In this document: one piece after another, positions 16,644 through 24,499 of the stretch
Numbering within the stretch: the stretch's first letter is position 1
How the letters are laid out: the number at the start of each line of letters is the position of its first letter
NCBI GenBank assembly: GCA_017854585.1
Contig: JAFMHK010000009.1
Span: 1-64,000, forward strand
Length of the DNA stretch: 64,000 bases
Direction of reading: 5' to 3'
DNA from: Paracoccaceae bacterium
Lineage (GTDB): Bacteria > Pseudomonadota > Alphaproteobacteria > Rhodobacterales > Rhodobacteraceae
Position numbers and translations under genes: made by a program
The notes under the pieces: model-generated
Told to the model about the DNA's origin: nothing
Database searches by the model: none
The model's input: the letters and a program-made list of their open reading frames with translations, nothing else

Positions 16644-16838
16644 GGGCAGCTTCGTCCCGCACGGCCGTCACCCACGCCTTGAGCCGCTACCGACCGCTTC
16701 CCGCCAATCCTGAATGTGCTTCCGCTGTCAACTGGCCGCCAGAAATCGCTCCACCAAGGGCTGGGCCCGGTCGATAGGGACTGCAGCATCTGAGGCGGGG
16801 CCGACTGTCCGGATGTCCTTCCGAGTTGCGATCCGGCT

Positions 16839-17636
16839 CTATTGCGTCGCCTCCGTCGCGTCGCCCTGCCAGCGTATCTGATACCTCTCCAGTTCTTCGG
16901 GCAGCAGAATGTAGATCTCGTCGGGCGGGGTGGCCATGGCGTGGCGCATGACCAGAACGTCGATCCCCATGGCATCGAGGTGGTCCATCACCTGGGCCTG
17001 ACCGCGTTGAATGTCGGACACGGCAAGGAAGGCGGGCAGGGCGGTGTTTTCCCCAAAATAATGCTGGTGGACGCCGACCATCGCGTCGTCGGCGATGGTG
17101 CGCGTGACGCCGCCCGCAAGGATATAGGGGCAGGCTGACAGGCAGATGTCACCGGTTTGCATGACGGTGCCCGCTTCGGTGTCACGGATCGCGCGGCCGA
17201 TGGCGAGGGCGTCGGACACGCTGCCGCCGGGGGAATGCAGGCGGATGGATTCGGGGAGCGGGTTCGCGGACAGGTAGGTTGCAAACCGTGCGGCATCGCC
17301 CGGCGCGATGGTGCCCGTGATCAAGAGCGTTTGATCGAGCGCCTCGAACCGCAGGCGCGATGGCATCTGTCCGGGGTCGGGCAGGGACGTTTGGCGCGCG
17401 GGGTCTTGCACCTGCCGGGCGGGCAGATCGGCGGGGCGATAGCGGCGGGTCTGGTCGCCGGGGGCGACGGGCGTATCCAGCGTGGGCTGGCGCGCGGGCG
17501 AAAGCAGGCTGGGAAGCGACCTGAGCAGGTCGCCACCGGCCAGTACCACGGCCATGCCGAGTTGCAGCGCAAGGATTGCGAGGATGGCGCGGCGGACCGA
17601 CCATTCCCGGCGCGGGCGGCCCACGTGGTCAGTCAT
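16839..17636 (-). CDS. membrane-anchored ClpP-fold serine protease-like protein
   Basis: The 265-residue product has one N-terminal transmembrane segment (about residues 17-34), a proline-rich linker (to about 90), then a ClpP/crotonase-type domain. Key segments are LHSPGGSVSDALAIG (about 134-147), ICLSACPYILAGG with candidate nucleophile Ser167, and GVHQHYF with His190, spaced as in ClpP-class proteases. The domain should face the periplasm. It overlaps the end of the upstream coiled-coil membrane protein gene by eight bases, so the two are translationally coupled and probably act together. No substrate is known. Confidence 0.75.
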   Translation of the reverse strand: MTDHVGRPRREWSVRRAILAILALQLGMAVVLAGGDLLRSLPSLLSPARQPTLDTPVAPGDQTRRYRPADLPARQVQDPARQTSLPDPGQMPSRLRFEALDQTLLITGTIAPGDAARFATYLSANPLPESIRLHSPGGSVSDALAIGRAIRDTEAGTVMQTGDICLSACPYILAGGVTRTIADDAMVGVHQHYFGENTALPAFLAVSDIQRGQAQVMDHLDAMGIDVLVMRHAMATPPDEIYILLPEELERYQIRWQGDATEATQ

Positions 17637-18930
17637 CGCGCTGCGCACGCGGCAGGGGCTGGATATTCGGGGCCACCTCGGGCGGTGAGGGGGCGGCCCG
17701 GGGTGGGTGCATGGCATCCTCCACGTCGCGGATAGCGTGAAGGGCCGCGCGCAGTTCGGCCAGCGTCAGCGTGTCTTCGGCGGGGACATCGCCGCGCCCT
17801 TCGCGGATGGCGCCGTGCGTCACCATCAAGATCAGCACGAGAACGGCGGGCAGCAGGTCGATCGCAATGGCCCCGGCCCATGAGGGCATGAAATTGCGCG
17901 CATAAAGGATGACCGCATCGGCGGTGGAGATGGGGGTATAGGTGGTGTCCGGCGGGGTGGGGCGGGCCAGCACCTGCTGTGCGGCCTGCCCAAGGGAGGC
18001 CGCCCGGAGTTGCAGCACATCGAGTACGGAGGTGATAGTGCTGGCCTGTGCGGCCTGACCGCCGGCGGTCTGGCTGTCGAGTTCGGGCAGCACGACCGAG
18101 GCCGACAGGTCGGCCGCGGCGCGGTCCACCAAGGGGGCCACGGATAATTGGCGCAGGGTGGTGATGATGCCCGCAAGGCGCACGGCGTCCTCGGAAAAGG
18201 CGACGGAGCGGGTTTCGACCGGGCCGGGGGCGACCGTGAGGCCGCGCATGTCGCTGAGGATCTGGTTGCCTTCGTCAAAGGCGGCATCGATCAGGGGCCC
18301 TTGGGTTGCGATCTGCAGTTCCAGCGCGGCAAGTTCGGCCGATTTCTGACGAAGCACGCGAAACACCGCGCCGCGCCCCGCAAGGCCTGACAGATCACCC
18401 GCCGCCTCTTGTTCAGACAGGTCTTCGAAGCTTTGGCGCACGCGGGCCACATCGCGTTCGAGGGCCTGCGCGCTGACGGCGATATCGTGGGCCTGTTCCA
18501 GTGCCGATTGATAGTCTTGCACGGTGCGCGCCAGATGCTGTTCGACAGCCGCAGCCCCCGCCAATGCGGCGGCGTTCAACCATGATGACATGGCGATGAT
18601 CGCAAGCGAGCCAAGCACCATCGCGCCCATCAGCTTGATCTTGGAGCCGACGGTGCGCATCGCGGGCAATAGCCGCATCAGGTAGGACCAGAACACGAAG
18701 ATGGCGACGGAGACGGCAATGGAATAGGCGGAGGCCGCAAAGAAGCTGAGCGCGCCGGTATCATCGAGCAGGGAGGACACGCCGAGATAGGTGTAGATCC
18801 CCGAAGCGGTCGCCAGAACCGCCAGCGCCGCGCCGGAAAAGCTGTCGAGCCATGTCAGGTGGGCCTCAAGCTCGCGGGCATGGCGCAGGCCGTGGCCATC
18901 GCGGGAGCGGTTCGTGAATTGGTCAGACAA
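17629..18930 (-). CDS. membrane protein with long coiled-coil domain (TTG start)
   Basis: I do not recognise this 433-residue protein. Three hydrophobic segments lie in the first 125 residues, a long alanine/leucine-rich region of about 200 residues with heptad-like spacing follows, then one more transmembrane segment (AIDLLPAVLVLILMVTHG) and a charged, proline-rich tail. The start is TTG 18930: AGGAG lies 7 bases upstream, whereas the longer frame reaching 19071 has no such signal. It is the first gene of a pair with the ClpP-fold protein. The topology suggests a membrane scaffold for that protease-like partner, which is inference. Confidence 0.7.
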   Translation of the reverse strand: MSDQFTNRSRDGHGLRHARELEAHLTWLDSFSGAALAVLATASGIYTYLGVSSLLDDTGALSFFAASAYSIAVSVAIFVFWSYLMRLLPAMRTVGSKIKLMGAMVLGSLAIIAMSSWLNAAALAGAAAVEQHLARTVQDYQSALEQAHDIAVSAQALERDVARVRQSFEDLSEQEAAGDLSGLAGRGAVFRVLRQKSAELAALELQIATQGPLIDAAFDEGNQILSDMRGLTVAPGPVETRSVAFSEDAVRLAGIITTLRQLSVAPLVDRAAADLSASVVLPELDSQTAGGQAAQASTITSVLDVLQLRAASLGQAAQQVLARPTPPDTTYTPISTADAVILYARNFMPSWAGAIAIDLLPAVLVLILMVTHGAIREGRGDVPAEDTLTLAELRAALHAIRDVEDAMHPPRAAPSPPEVAPNIQPLPRAQRDD

Positions 18931-19069
18931 TGGGCATCTCCTGCGGTGGTTCGCCCAAACATAGGCGGCTTGTGGCCGTTCCCCAACTTTCAGATGCATT
19001 CCGGGGGCGTTTTGCTTGCTTGGGGTCGAAGAGACCCTAAATAAGAACATGAAACATGAGGAGCGTGCC

Positions 19070-19375
19070 ATGCCCGATCACATCAAGTTCATTTTGCGTC
19101 ATGCGGGGGTCGGCGTTTTGGTCGCCCTTGGGTTTACCGGGATGGTTCTTTATTTCAACGTCGCCAACATCTGGCATCTGGTGACGCACACCGCCGAGGG
19201 GCCGATCGCATTGGCCGTCTTCGTGGTGCTGTGTTCGATCACGTTCGGGTCGGTGCAGATTGGTTTGCGGATCATGGCAATGGGGCGCGACGATGATACC
19301 GACACGGGCCACAAGCGCGCGGTGCCGATGGCGCAGTTGCAGCCGATCCCGATCCGGCACGACGACCGCCGCTGA
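19070..19375 (+). CDS. two-helix membrane protein, hypothetical
   Basis: The 101-residue protein has two hydrophobic helices (about residues 9-30 and 42-66) and a polar C-terminal tail rich in charged residues. GAGGAG at 19058-19063 is 6 bases before the ATG. No family is recognised. It is monocistronic: it diverges from the TTG-start gene and is followed after about 7 bases by a strong intrinsic terminator. Confidence 0.7.
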   Translation: MPDHIKFILRHAGVGVLVALGFTGMVLYFNVANIWHLVTHTAEGPIALAVFVVLCSITFGSVQIGLRIMAMGRDDDTDTGHKRAVPMAQLQPIPIRHDDRR

Positions 19376-19381
19376 AACAAG

Positions 19382-19413
19382 AAACGCCAGCCCCGAGAGG
19401 CTGGCGTTTTTTT
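19382..19413 (+). terminator. rho-independent terminator
   Basis: AAACGCCAGCC (19382-19392) pairs perfectly with GGCTGGCGTTT (19399-19409) around a six-base loop, and the second arm runs into seven T residues (19407-19413). It ends the small membrane protein gene at 19375. Confidence 0.95.
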
Positions 19414-19627
19414 GTGTAACGGGGACCACCGTAACCGTAGAGGCGTTAATTCCCGGGGACCTGTATGTACAGGTGGGCGCCAGGTAATCGAACCAGGGTC
19501 CGAACAGAGCCAGCTCCCGTGGAATTGCTTAAGGCCACTGGAATTTTGCCACAGGTACGCATCAGGCAGATCCGTCAAAGAAGATGTAGGCCGCAGCAGG
19601 GGTTCCCGCAAGGGGCTTGAGACGAAG
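19414..19627. other. gene-free stretch with a 16-base palindrome
   Basis: No gene or RNA is recognised between the terminator and the convergent methyltransferase-like gene. ACCTGTA-TG-TACAGGT, at about 19459-19474, is a near-perfect dyad. A segment just beyond it resembles a tRNA T-loop on the minus strand (GGTTCGATTACC), but the flanking bases do not pair, so I do not call a tRNA. Confidence 0.4.
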
Positions 19628-20374
19628 CTATCGTCCGGGTCTGTGCAACCACCGGGTCCGGAGCACCGTCAGCCGGGTGCCGACAAGCAGCAGCAACCCC
19701 AGAGCGGCAAGAACGTACCACACAGGTTCAACGTGGGTTGCATCGCCGCCAAGATAGACCTGCCCCAACTCGATCACGAAGAGCATCAAGATCGCGCCGG
19801 CAATGCCCGGATGTTCCCGCCGCAACGTGGTGCGCCAGCAAAACGGCAAGGCCGGGGGCACCCAGCCGTTCAGGCGCGGCAGAAATGCGGGCGTTTTGGC
19901 GGACCAGTCGGCGTAGGAGGTGCCGAACTCCTCGGTCAGGAACGCCTCTTCGGCGGCGATGATGCGTTCGTAGTAGATGATCAGGACAAGCAGCATGACG
20001 ACGCTGAGCCAAAGGCTTTGTGTGGTCAGCACCAAGCCCAGATACATCATGCAATTCCCAAGATAGAGCGGGTTGCGCGTGACGGAATAGAAGCCTGTCG
20101 TGTTCAGTTGCTTTGCGACCTGCGCGTGCGTGTTGCGCCCCGAGGTGCCCGCAGGCGCGAATCCGACCGTCAGGATACGGATCAGCAGGCCGCCGACAAT
20201 CAGGGCGAGGGCCGCCATTTCGAACGCTTCGCCACCGACTTCGCCGATGAACGCCTCGACCGGTTCGCCGCGCGTCAGGGCGTAGGCCATGAATGGCAGG
20301 AACGCCAGAAGGACGAAGCTGCGCCTTTTGAACAGGTTTTGCCCTGTCGAAACGAAATGTTCTTGCAGAAGCAT
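19628..20374 (-). CDS. isoprenylcysteine/phospholipid methyltransferase-like membrane protein
   Basis: The 248-residue protein has four to six hydrophobic segments and the SAM-binding signature of the ICMT/PEMT group, GFYSVTRNPLYLGNCMMYLG, followed by a helix and the E-E-A-F-L-T-E-E-F-G..Y..W segment that these methyltransferases share. The substrate is unknown; relatives methylate lipids or isoprenoid-linked groups. I chose ATG 20374 (AAAGG 8 bases upstream); ATG 20392 is the alternative. It diverges from mmcB across about 120 bases. Confidence 0.8.
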   Translation of the reverse strand: MLLQEHFVSTGQNLFKRRSFVLLAFLPFMAYALTRGEPVEAFIGEVGGEAFEMAALALIVGGLLIRILTVGFAPAGTSGRNTHAQVAKQLNTTGFYSVTRNPLYLGNCMMYLGLVLTTQSLWLSVVMLLVLIIYYERIIAAEEAFLTEEFGTSYADWSAKTPAFLPRLNGWVPPALPFCWRTTLRREHPGIAGAILMLFVIELGQVYLGGDATHVEPVWYVLAALGLLLLVGTRLTVLRTRWLHRPGR

Positions 20375-20469
20375 CACGGTTGCCTTTCGCATGATTACCA
20401 ATTCCCGCTTCTGCCCAATTTACCGGCCTGACAAGGGGGCAAGACCCTGATGCGCGGATAGTTGCAAGT

Positions 20470-20484
20470 GTTCCGTTAATGTTC
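20470..20484 (+). promoter_or_regulatory. LexA (SOS) box of mmcB
   Basis: The sequence reads GTTC-CGTTAAT-GTTC, an exact match to the alphaproteobacterial LexA operator GTTC-N7-GTTC. It ends 13 bases before the mmcB start codon, where a bound repressor would block transcription. Confidence 0.85.
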
Positions 20485-20497
20485 CATTTTAACGTCC

Positions 20498-20944
20498 ATG
20501 GAAAAACCCGCTGTTCGCTTGATGCCCGGTCAGTTGCTGGCCCGTGGTGTGTGCCGTCACCTGCTGACCCATGATTTCGCCACGTTGGAGGAGTTCACGC
20601 CCGAACGGGGGCGGCGGGTGGATGTGATGGCGCTTGGCCCCGCGGGCGAAATCTGGGTGGTTGAGTGCAAATCCAGCCGCGCCGATTTCACGTCAGACGG
20701 GAAATGGGAAGGCTATCTGGATTGGTGCGACCGCTATTTCTGGGCGGTTGATGAGGCATTTCCAACCGATCTGTTGCCCGATGGCACAGGGCTGATCATC
20801 GCCGACGCCTATGACGCCGAAATCATCAGGTTCGGGCCGGAAACCAAGCTGGCGGCTGCGCGGCGCAAGGTGCTGACGCGGAAGTTCGCGCGGGCGGCGG
20901 CATTGCGGTTGCAGGGCGTGCGCGATCCGGGGCTGACGGTGTAG
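20498..20944 (+). CDS. mmcB: MmcB family DNA repair protein
   Basis: The 148-residue protein has a PD-(D/E)XK nuclease-like core: RRVDVMALGPAGEIWVVECK gives the Asp, then Glu-x-Lys of the active site, followed by SSRADFTSDGKWEGY. MmcB of Caulobacter belongs to the SOS regulon and helps survival of mitomycin C damage. The LexA box 13 bases upstream supports the same regulation here. The tail (TKLAAARRKVLTRKFARAAA) is basic and could contact DNA. It is monocistronic. Confidence 0.9.
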   Translation: MEKPAVRLMPGQLLARGVCRHLLTHDFATLEEFTPERGRRVDVMALGPAGEIWVVECKSSRADFTSDGKWEGYLDWCDRYFWAVDEAFPTDLLPDGTGLIIADAYDAEIIRFGPETKLAAARRKVLTRKFARAAALRLQGVRDPGLTV

Positions 20945-21015
20945 GCCCTGCTGTTGGTCAGCATGGCCGCATTGGCCGGGTTCCGGCGCGTGAGCACCCG
21001 GCAGTCCGTGTTGGC

Positions 21016-21210
21016 CTAGCCCTTTTTGCCCATCTTGCGTGCGGCGGCGGCGGCGGCGCGCAGTTCGTCCGCGATTTCCTCGGCTTCGTCCGGTTCGAAG
21101 TCCAGCGGCAGGTCAACCCCGTCGCCTTCCAGATAGATCCGCACCATGCCAAGGGTGGTTGGCCCGATTTGCAGGTTGGCGGCCATTTCGCTTTCGCTGT
21201 TGATGCCCAT
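21016..21210 (-). CDS. DUF6324-type small acidic protein
   Basis: The 64-residue product begins MGINSESEMAANLQIGPTT and continues with a short strand region (MVRIYLEGDGVDLPLDF) and an acidic-then-basic helix. This layout fits DUF6324, a small alphaproteobacterial family without known function. AGGGAG lies 6-7 bases upstream of ATG 21210, so the longer frame from 21282 is rejected. Confidence 0.7.
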   Translation of the reverse strand: MGINSESEMAANLQIGPTTLGMVRIYLEGDGVDLPLDFEPDEAEEIADELRAAAAAARKMGKKG

Positions 21211-21256
21211 CGCATTCTCCCTAAGACTGCTGCGCAGGTAATGGTTTGGGCGCGAT

Positions 21257-21751
21257 ATGGCAAGCGATGTGGTCCTGCGCAATTTGGCTGTGGGTGACGC
21301 CGGATGGCTGATTGAACAGCACGGTGTTCTTTATGCGGAGGAGGAGGGGTTCGACCCGAGTTTCGAGGCATTGGTTGCCGAGATATTGGCCGATTACATC
21401 CGCAACCATGATCCGACCTGTGAACGGGCGTGGATTGCTTGGCGCGGCAACCAGCGTCTGGGGTCGATCTTTTGCGTAAGGGGCGGCGCGCCGGACTTGG
21501 CCAAGTTGCGGCTGTTCCTGTTGACGCCGGAGGCGCGGGGGCAGGGGTTGGGCCAGCGAATGTTGACCGAATGCCTGACCTATGCGCGGACAACCGGATA
21601 CCGGCAGATGACGCTGTGGACGCACGAAAGCCACAAGGCGGCCTGTGCGCTATATACGCGCAACGGGTTCGTGCTGGAGAGCAGCAAGGCAGTGACCTCG
21701 TTCGGGGTCAGATTGATCGAGCAGCAATGGAGCCTGCATTTGACGGCCTGA
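21257..21751 (+). CDS. GNAT family N-acetyltransferase
   Basis: The 164-residue sequence has the acetyl-CoA binding loop RLFLLTPEARGQGLGQRML (motif A, R/Q-x-x-G-x-G/A) around residues 90-110 and the C-terminal LYTRNGFVLE strand. The N-terminal WLIEQHGVLYAEEEGFD segment resembles the GNAT part found fused to MarR regulators in related proteins. The substrate is unknown. There is no good ribosome binding site at ATG 21257, which lies 46 bases from the divergent DUF6324 start. Confidence 0.85.
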   Translation: MASDVVLRNLAVGDAGWLIEQHGVLYAEEEGFDPSFEALVAEILADYIRNHDPTCERAWIAWRGNQRLGSIFCVRGGAPDLAKLRLFLLTPEARGQGLGQRMLTECLTYARTTGYRQMTLWTHESHKAACALYTRNGFVLESSKAVTSFGVRLIEQQWSLHLTA

Positions 21752-21795
21752 CCCCCTTGCAATCATATTGAAGCAGCGCTATTGCCCGCCCGTGT

Positions 21796-21872
21796 GCCGG
21801 CGTAGCTCAGTAGGTTAGAGCGCTTGATTGTGGATCAAGAGGTCCCCCGTTCGAGCCGGGGCGCTGGTACCA
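21796..21872 (+). tRNA. tRNA-His (anticodon GTG)
   Basis: The acceptor stem pairs GCCGGCG (21796-21802) with CGCTGGT (21862-21868), the anticodon GTG is at 21830-21832 in a CTTGAT/GATCAAG arm, and the T-arm contains GTTCGAG. The 3' CCA is encoded (21870-21872). Position 73 is A and no base-paired G-1 is present, the exceptional form of tRNA-His known in alphaproteobacteria. It stands alone between the GNAT gene and the DUF6476 gene, with no integrase beside it. Confidence 0.95.
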
Positions 21873-21875
21873 CCC

Positions 21876-22190
21876 TTAATTTGTCGGAATTTGCAGCGTG
21901 TCGCGCAGTTCGCCGTCGCTGATGCGGTAAACGCGGATCAGGCCATCATCTCCGACGATGACCGCGTGACCGTTCCATATGGAATAACCGGTGGCCGCAA
22001 TGCCGGGGGGCAAGTCGAAGGATTCGGGGTGGACCAGCACGGCGCCGCTATTGTCGTTCAGCCGGATGACAAGCAGCGCCACGATGGTTATGACGCCCAA
22101 GATCATCACCGACGTCAGCACCGTGACCAGCGTTTTCAGGAACCGCAGGTCGGGGGGCAGGGGCGCGTCGTCATTGGAAAGGTCATTCAT
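21876..22190 (-). CDS. DUF6476-type single-pass membrane protein
   Basis: The 104-residue protein begins MNDLSNDDAPLPPDLRFLK, has one transmembrane helix (about 20-43) and a periplasmic tail that looks like two short blades of a propeller (GYSIWNGHAVIVGDDGLIRVYRISDG). This matches DUF6476. Its start codon at 22190-22188 overlaps the rluD ATG at 22189-22191 in the opposite strand, within the four bases CATG. Function unknown. Confidence 0.75.
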   Translation of the reverse strand: MNDLSNDDAPLPPDLRFLKTLVTVLTSVMILGVITIVALLVIRLNDNSGAVLVHPESFDLPPGIAATGYSIWNGHAVIVGDDGLIRVYRISDGELRDTLQIPTN

Positions 22191-23205
22191 GTCCGTTGCC
22201 CGCAATATCACGGTCCTGATCGGCCCGGACCCAGCACCGCGCCTTGATAAGGCACTGGCCCGCGATGTGCCAGAGGCGGCCTCGTTGAGCCGGTCGCGGC
22301 TGTCGCGGTTGATCGCGGATGGCGCCGTGACGCTGAACGGTGCCGTGGTGACGGACGCCAAGGCCAAGGTGGTCGAGGGGGATATGCTGGAAATAGCGGT
22401 GGCCGAGGCGACCGAGGTGGATACCCTGCCCGAAGCGATCGCGCTGGATATCTTGTTCGAGGATGACGACCTGCTGGTTGTGAACAAGCCCGCGGGCATG
22501 GTGGTGCACCCGGCCCCCGGCACGCCGGGTGGCACGCTGGTTAATGCGCTGTTGCATCATTTCGGCGGAAACCTGTCGGGTGTCGGGGGCGAGAAACGCC
22601 CCGGTATCGTGCACCGGATCGACAAGGACACATCGGGCCTGTTGGTCGTGGCGAAATCTGACAAGGCGCATCATGGGTTGGCGGCACAATTCGCCGATCA
22701 CAGCGTGGGCAGGCATTATCAGGCGCTGTGCCACGGCGTGCCCAATGGGGCCGATCCGCGTCTGCGCGGCGTGCGCGGTGTGAGTTTCGAGGATGGTGGG
22801 GTGCTGAAGATCACCACGCATCTTGCCCGCCACAAGACCGACCGCCAGCGGCAGGCGGTGTTGTTCCAGAACGGGCGCCATGCGGTGACGCGTGCGCGGG
22901 TTGTGGAAGATTTCGGCAACTGCGCGCTGATCGATTGCTGGCTGGAGACGGGGCGCACGCACCAGATCAGGGTGCATCTGTCCCATGTGGGTCACGCGCT
23001 GATCGGTGATCAGACCTATGGCGGGCGGCGCAAGGTATCAGAGAAGGTCATGGGCGAGGTGGCGGTGACGCTGAACAGTTTCCCGCGGCAAGCGCTGCAT
23101 GCGGCCAGCCTTGGGTTCGTGCACCCCGTCACGGGCGAGGACCTGCAATTCGAGGTGCCGATGCCCGCCGACATGGACGCGGTGTTGCAGAAGTTGCGCG
23201 GTTGA
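22189..23205 (+). CDS. rluD: RluA/RluD family 23S rRNA pseudouridine synthase
   Basis: The 338-residue enzyme has an N-terminal S4-like RNA-binding domain (SRSRLSRLIADGAVTLNG) and a pseudouridine synthase domain with HRIDKDTSGLL, catalytic Asp145, plus KPAGMVVHPAPG and LETGRTHQIRVHL. RluD modifies helix 69 of 23S rRNA; the specificity within the family is assigned by similarity. The start is fixed by GGAAAGG 6 bases upstream, which lies inside the divergent DUF6476 coding region. Confidence 0.9.
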   Translation: MSVARNITVLIGPDPAPRLDKALARDVPEAASLSRSRLSRLIADGAVTLNGAVVTDAKAKVVEGDMLEIAVAEATEVDTLPEAIALDILFEDDDLLVVNKPAGMVVHPAPGTPGGTLVNALLHHFGGNLSGVGGEKRPGIVHRIDKDTSGLLVVAKSDKAHHGLAAQFADHSVGRHYQALCHGVPNGADPRLRGVRGVSFEDGGVLKITTHLARHKTDRQRQAVLFQNGRHAVTRARVVEDFGNCALIDCWLETGRTHQIRVHLSHVGHALIGDQTYGGRRKVSEKVMGEVAVTLNSFPRQALHAASLGFVHPVTGEDLQFEVPMPADMDAVLQKLRG

Positions 23206-23407
23206 CGCCTGCCGGTGGTGCGTGATTTTCGCGGCACCGGGCGTATCCGAGCGGCACTGACCCGGTTTGTTTTTTGCGCGAAGTTGCTGCGGATCGGCCC
23301 TGTAACATGTGCGCAAATGCACGTGATGGGGGGAAGTCGCGCATTGCTGTTGGCAGGTCCACAGGGCATATTTTCAGCCGTTAGATTGAAATGGATCGAT
23401 TAAGCCA

Positions 23408-23436
23408 CTTGACTGCGGGGGCTTCGGCACCCACTT
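23408..23436 (+). promoter_or_regulatory. possible heat-shock promoter of rpoH
   Basis: CTTGA at 23408-23412 and CCCACTT at 23430-23436 are 17 bases apart, roughly the layout of alphaproteobacterial sigma-32 promoters (CTTG, 17-18 bases, CYTATNT), although the -10 part matches only partly. It lies about 50 bases before the rpoH start. Confidence 0.3.
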
Positions 23437-23488
23437 GTAACCCAAGTTAATGCGATTTACATTCAGACTGAATTGGAGGTTCATGCAA

Positions 23489-24382
23489 ATGGCGACCTAC
23501 GCAAACCTGCCGGCACCGTCCCCGGAGCAAGGCCTGAATCGCTATCTTCAGGAAATCCGCAAGTTCCCGATGCTGGAGCCTGAAGAGGAATACATGCTGG
23601 CCAAACGGTGGGTCGAGGACCAAGACACCGAGGCCGCGCACAAGATGGTCACCAGCCACCTGCGTCTGGCGGCAAAAATCGCCATGGGCTATCGCGGCTA
23701 TGGCCTGCCGCAGGCCGAGGTGATTTCCGAGGCGAACGTGGGCCTGATGCAGGCGGTCAAGAAATTCGACCCGGAAAAAGGGTTTCGTCTGGCGACCTAT
23801 GCGATGTGGTGGATCCGCGCCTCGATTCAGGAATATGTCCTGCGGTCGTGGTCGATGGTCAAGCTGGGCACGACAAGCGCGCAAAAGAAGCTGTTCTTCA
23901 ACCTGCGCAAGGCCAAGGCGCGTATTGGAGCGCTGGAAGAGGGCGATCTGCGGCCTGAGAACGTGGCGCGCATCGCGACCGATCTGGGCGTGACGGAAAC
24001 CGAAGTGATCTCGATGAACAGGCGGTTGTCGGGCGGGGATGCGTCGTTGAACGCAGTTGTTGGCAGCGACGGTGAAGGTGCAACCCAATGGCAGGATTGG
24101 CTTGAGGACGAGGACGCGGACCAAGCGACCGATTATGCCGAGAAGGAAGAGTATCAGCACCGGATGTCGCTGATGACCGAGGCAATGCAGGTTCTGAACG
24201 AGCGGGAGCGGGATATTCTGACCCAACGCCGCCTGAAAGATCAGCCCGTGACGCTGGAGGATCTGTCTTCGGTCTATGACGTCAGCCGTGAACGGATCCG
24301 ACAGATCGAAGTGCGCGCATTCGAGAAACTGCAAAAGCGGATGCGTGAACTGGCCCGCGAAGAGGCAATGGTTTCCGCCTGA
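23489..24382 (+). CDS. rpoH: RNA polymerase sigma factor RpoH (sigma-32)
   Basis: The 297-residue sigma factor has region 2 (HLRLAAKIAMGYRGYGL, ATYAMWWIRASIQEYVLRSW), the RpoH box QKKLFFNLR that distinguishes heat-shock sigma factors, and region 4 (VSRERIRQIEVRAFEKLQ). GGAGG at 23475-23479 is 9 bases before ATG 23489, making this start better than ATG 23483 or the frame opening at 23450. It has a 280-base upstream gap that presumably holds its promoters and ends at an intrinsic terminator. Confidence 0.96.
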   Translation: MATYANLPAPSPEQGLNRYLQEIRKFPMLEPEEEYMLAKRWVEDQDTEAAHKMVTSHLRLAAKIAMGYRGYGLPQAEVISEANVGLMQAVKKFDPEKGFRLATYAMWWIRASIQEYVLRSWSMVKLGTTSAQKKLFFNLRKAKARIGALEEGDLRPENVARIATDLGVTETEVISMNRRLSGGDASLNAVVGSDGEGATQWQDWLEDEDADQATDYAEKEEYQHRMSLMTEAMQVLNERERDILTQRRLKDQPVTLEDLSSVYDVSRERIRQIEVRAFEKLQKRMRELAREEAMVSA

Positions 24383-24402
24383 TCGCATGGATGACCACAA
24401 CA

Positions 24403-24435
24403 GGGGCCTCGCGGATTGCGGGGCCTTTGTTTTTC
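24403..24435 (+). terminator. rho-independent terminator of rpoH
   Basis: GGCCTCGC (24405-24412) pairs with GCGGGGCC (24418-24425), with one G-T pair, around a five-base loop. TTTGTTTTT follows. It lies 20 bases after the rpoH stop codon. Confidence 0.85.
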
Positions 24436-24499
24436 AAGACAGTAGTTGAACCATCGCACCCGAACCGCCTAGGCTTTTGTCGATCAACGGAGGACTGCC

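Noticed and set aside
19460-19530. tRNA- or tmRNA-like piece on the minus strand (GGTTCGATTACC)
   Set aside because: The bases flanking the T-loop do not pair and there is no acceptor stem or CCA, nor a tag-peptide frame nearby.
21796-22190. tRNA-His as integration site for a genomic island
   Set aside because: No integrase, no repeated tRNA 3' end and normal core genes on both sides.
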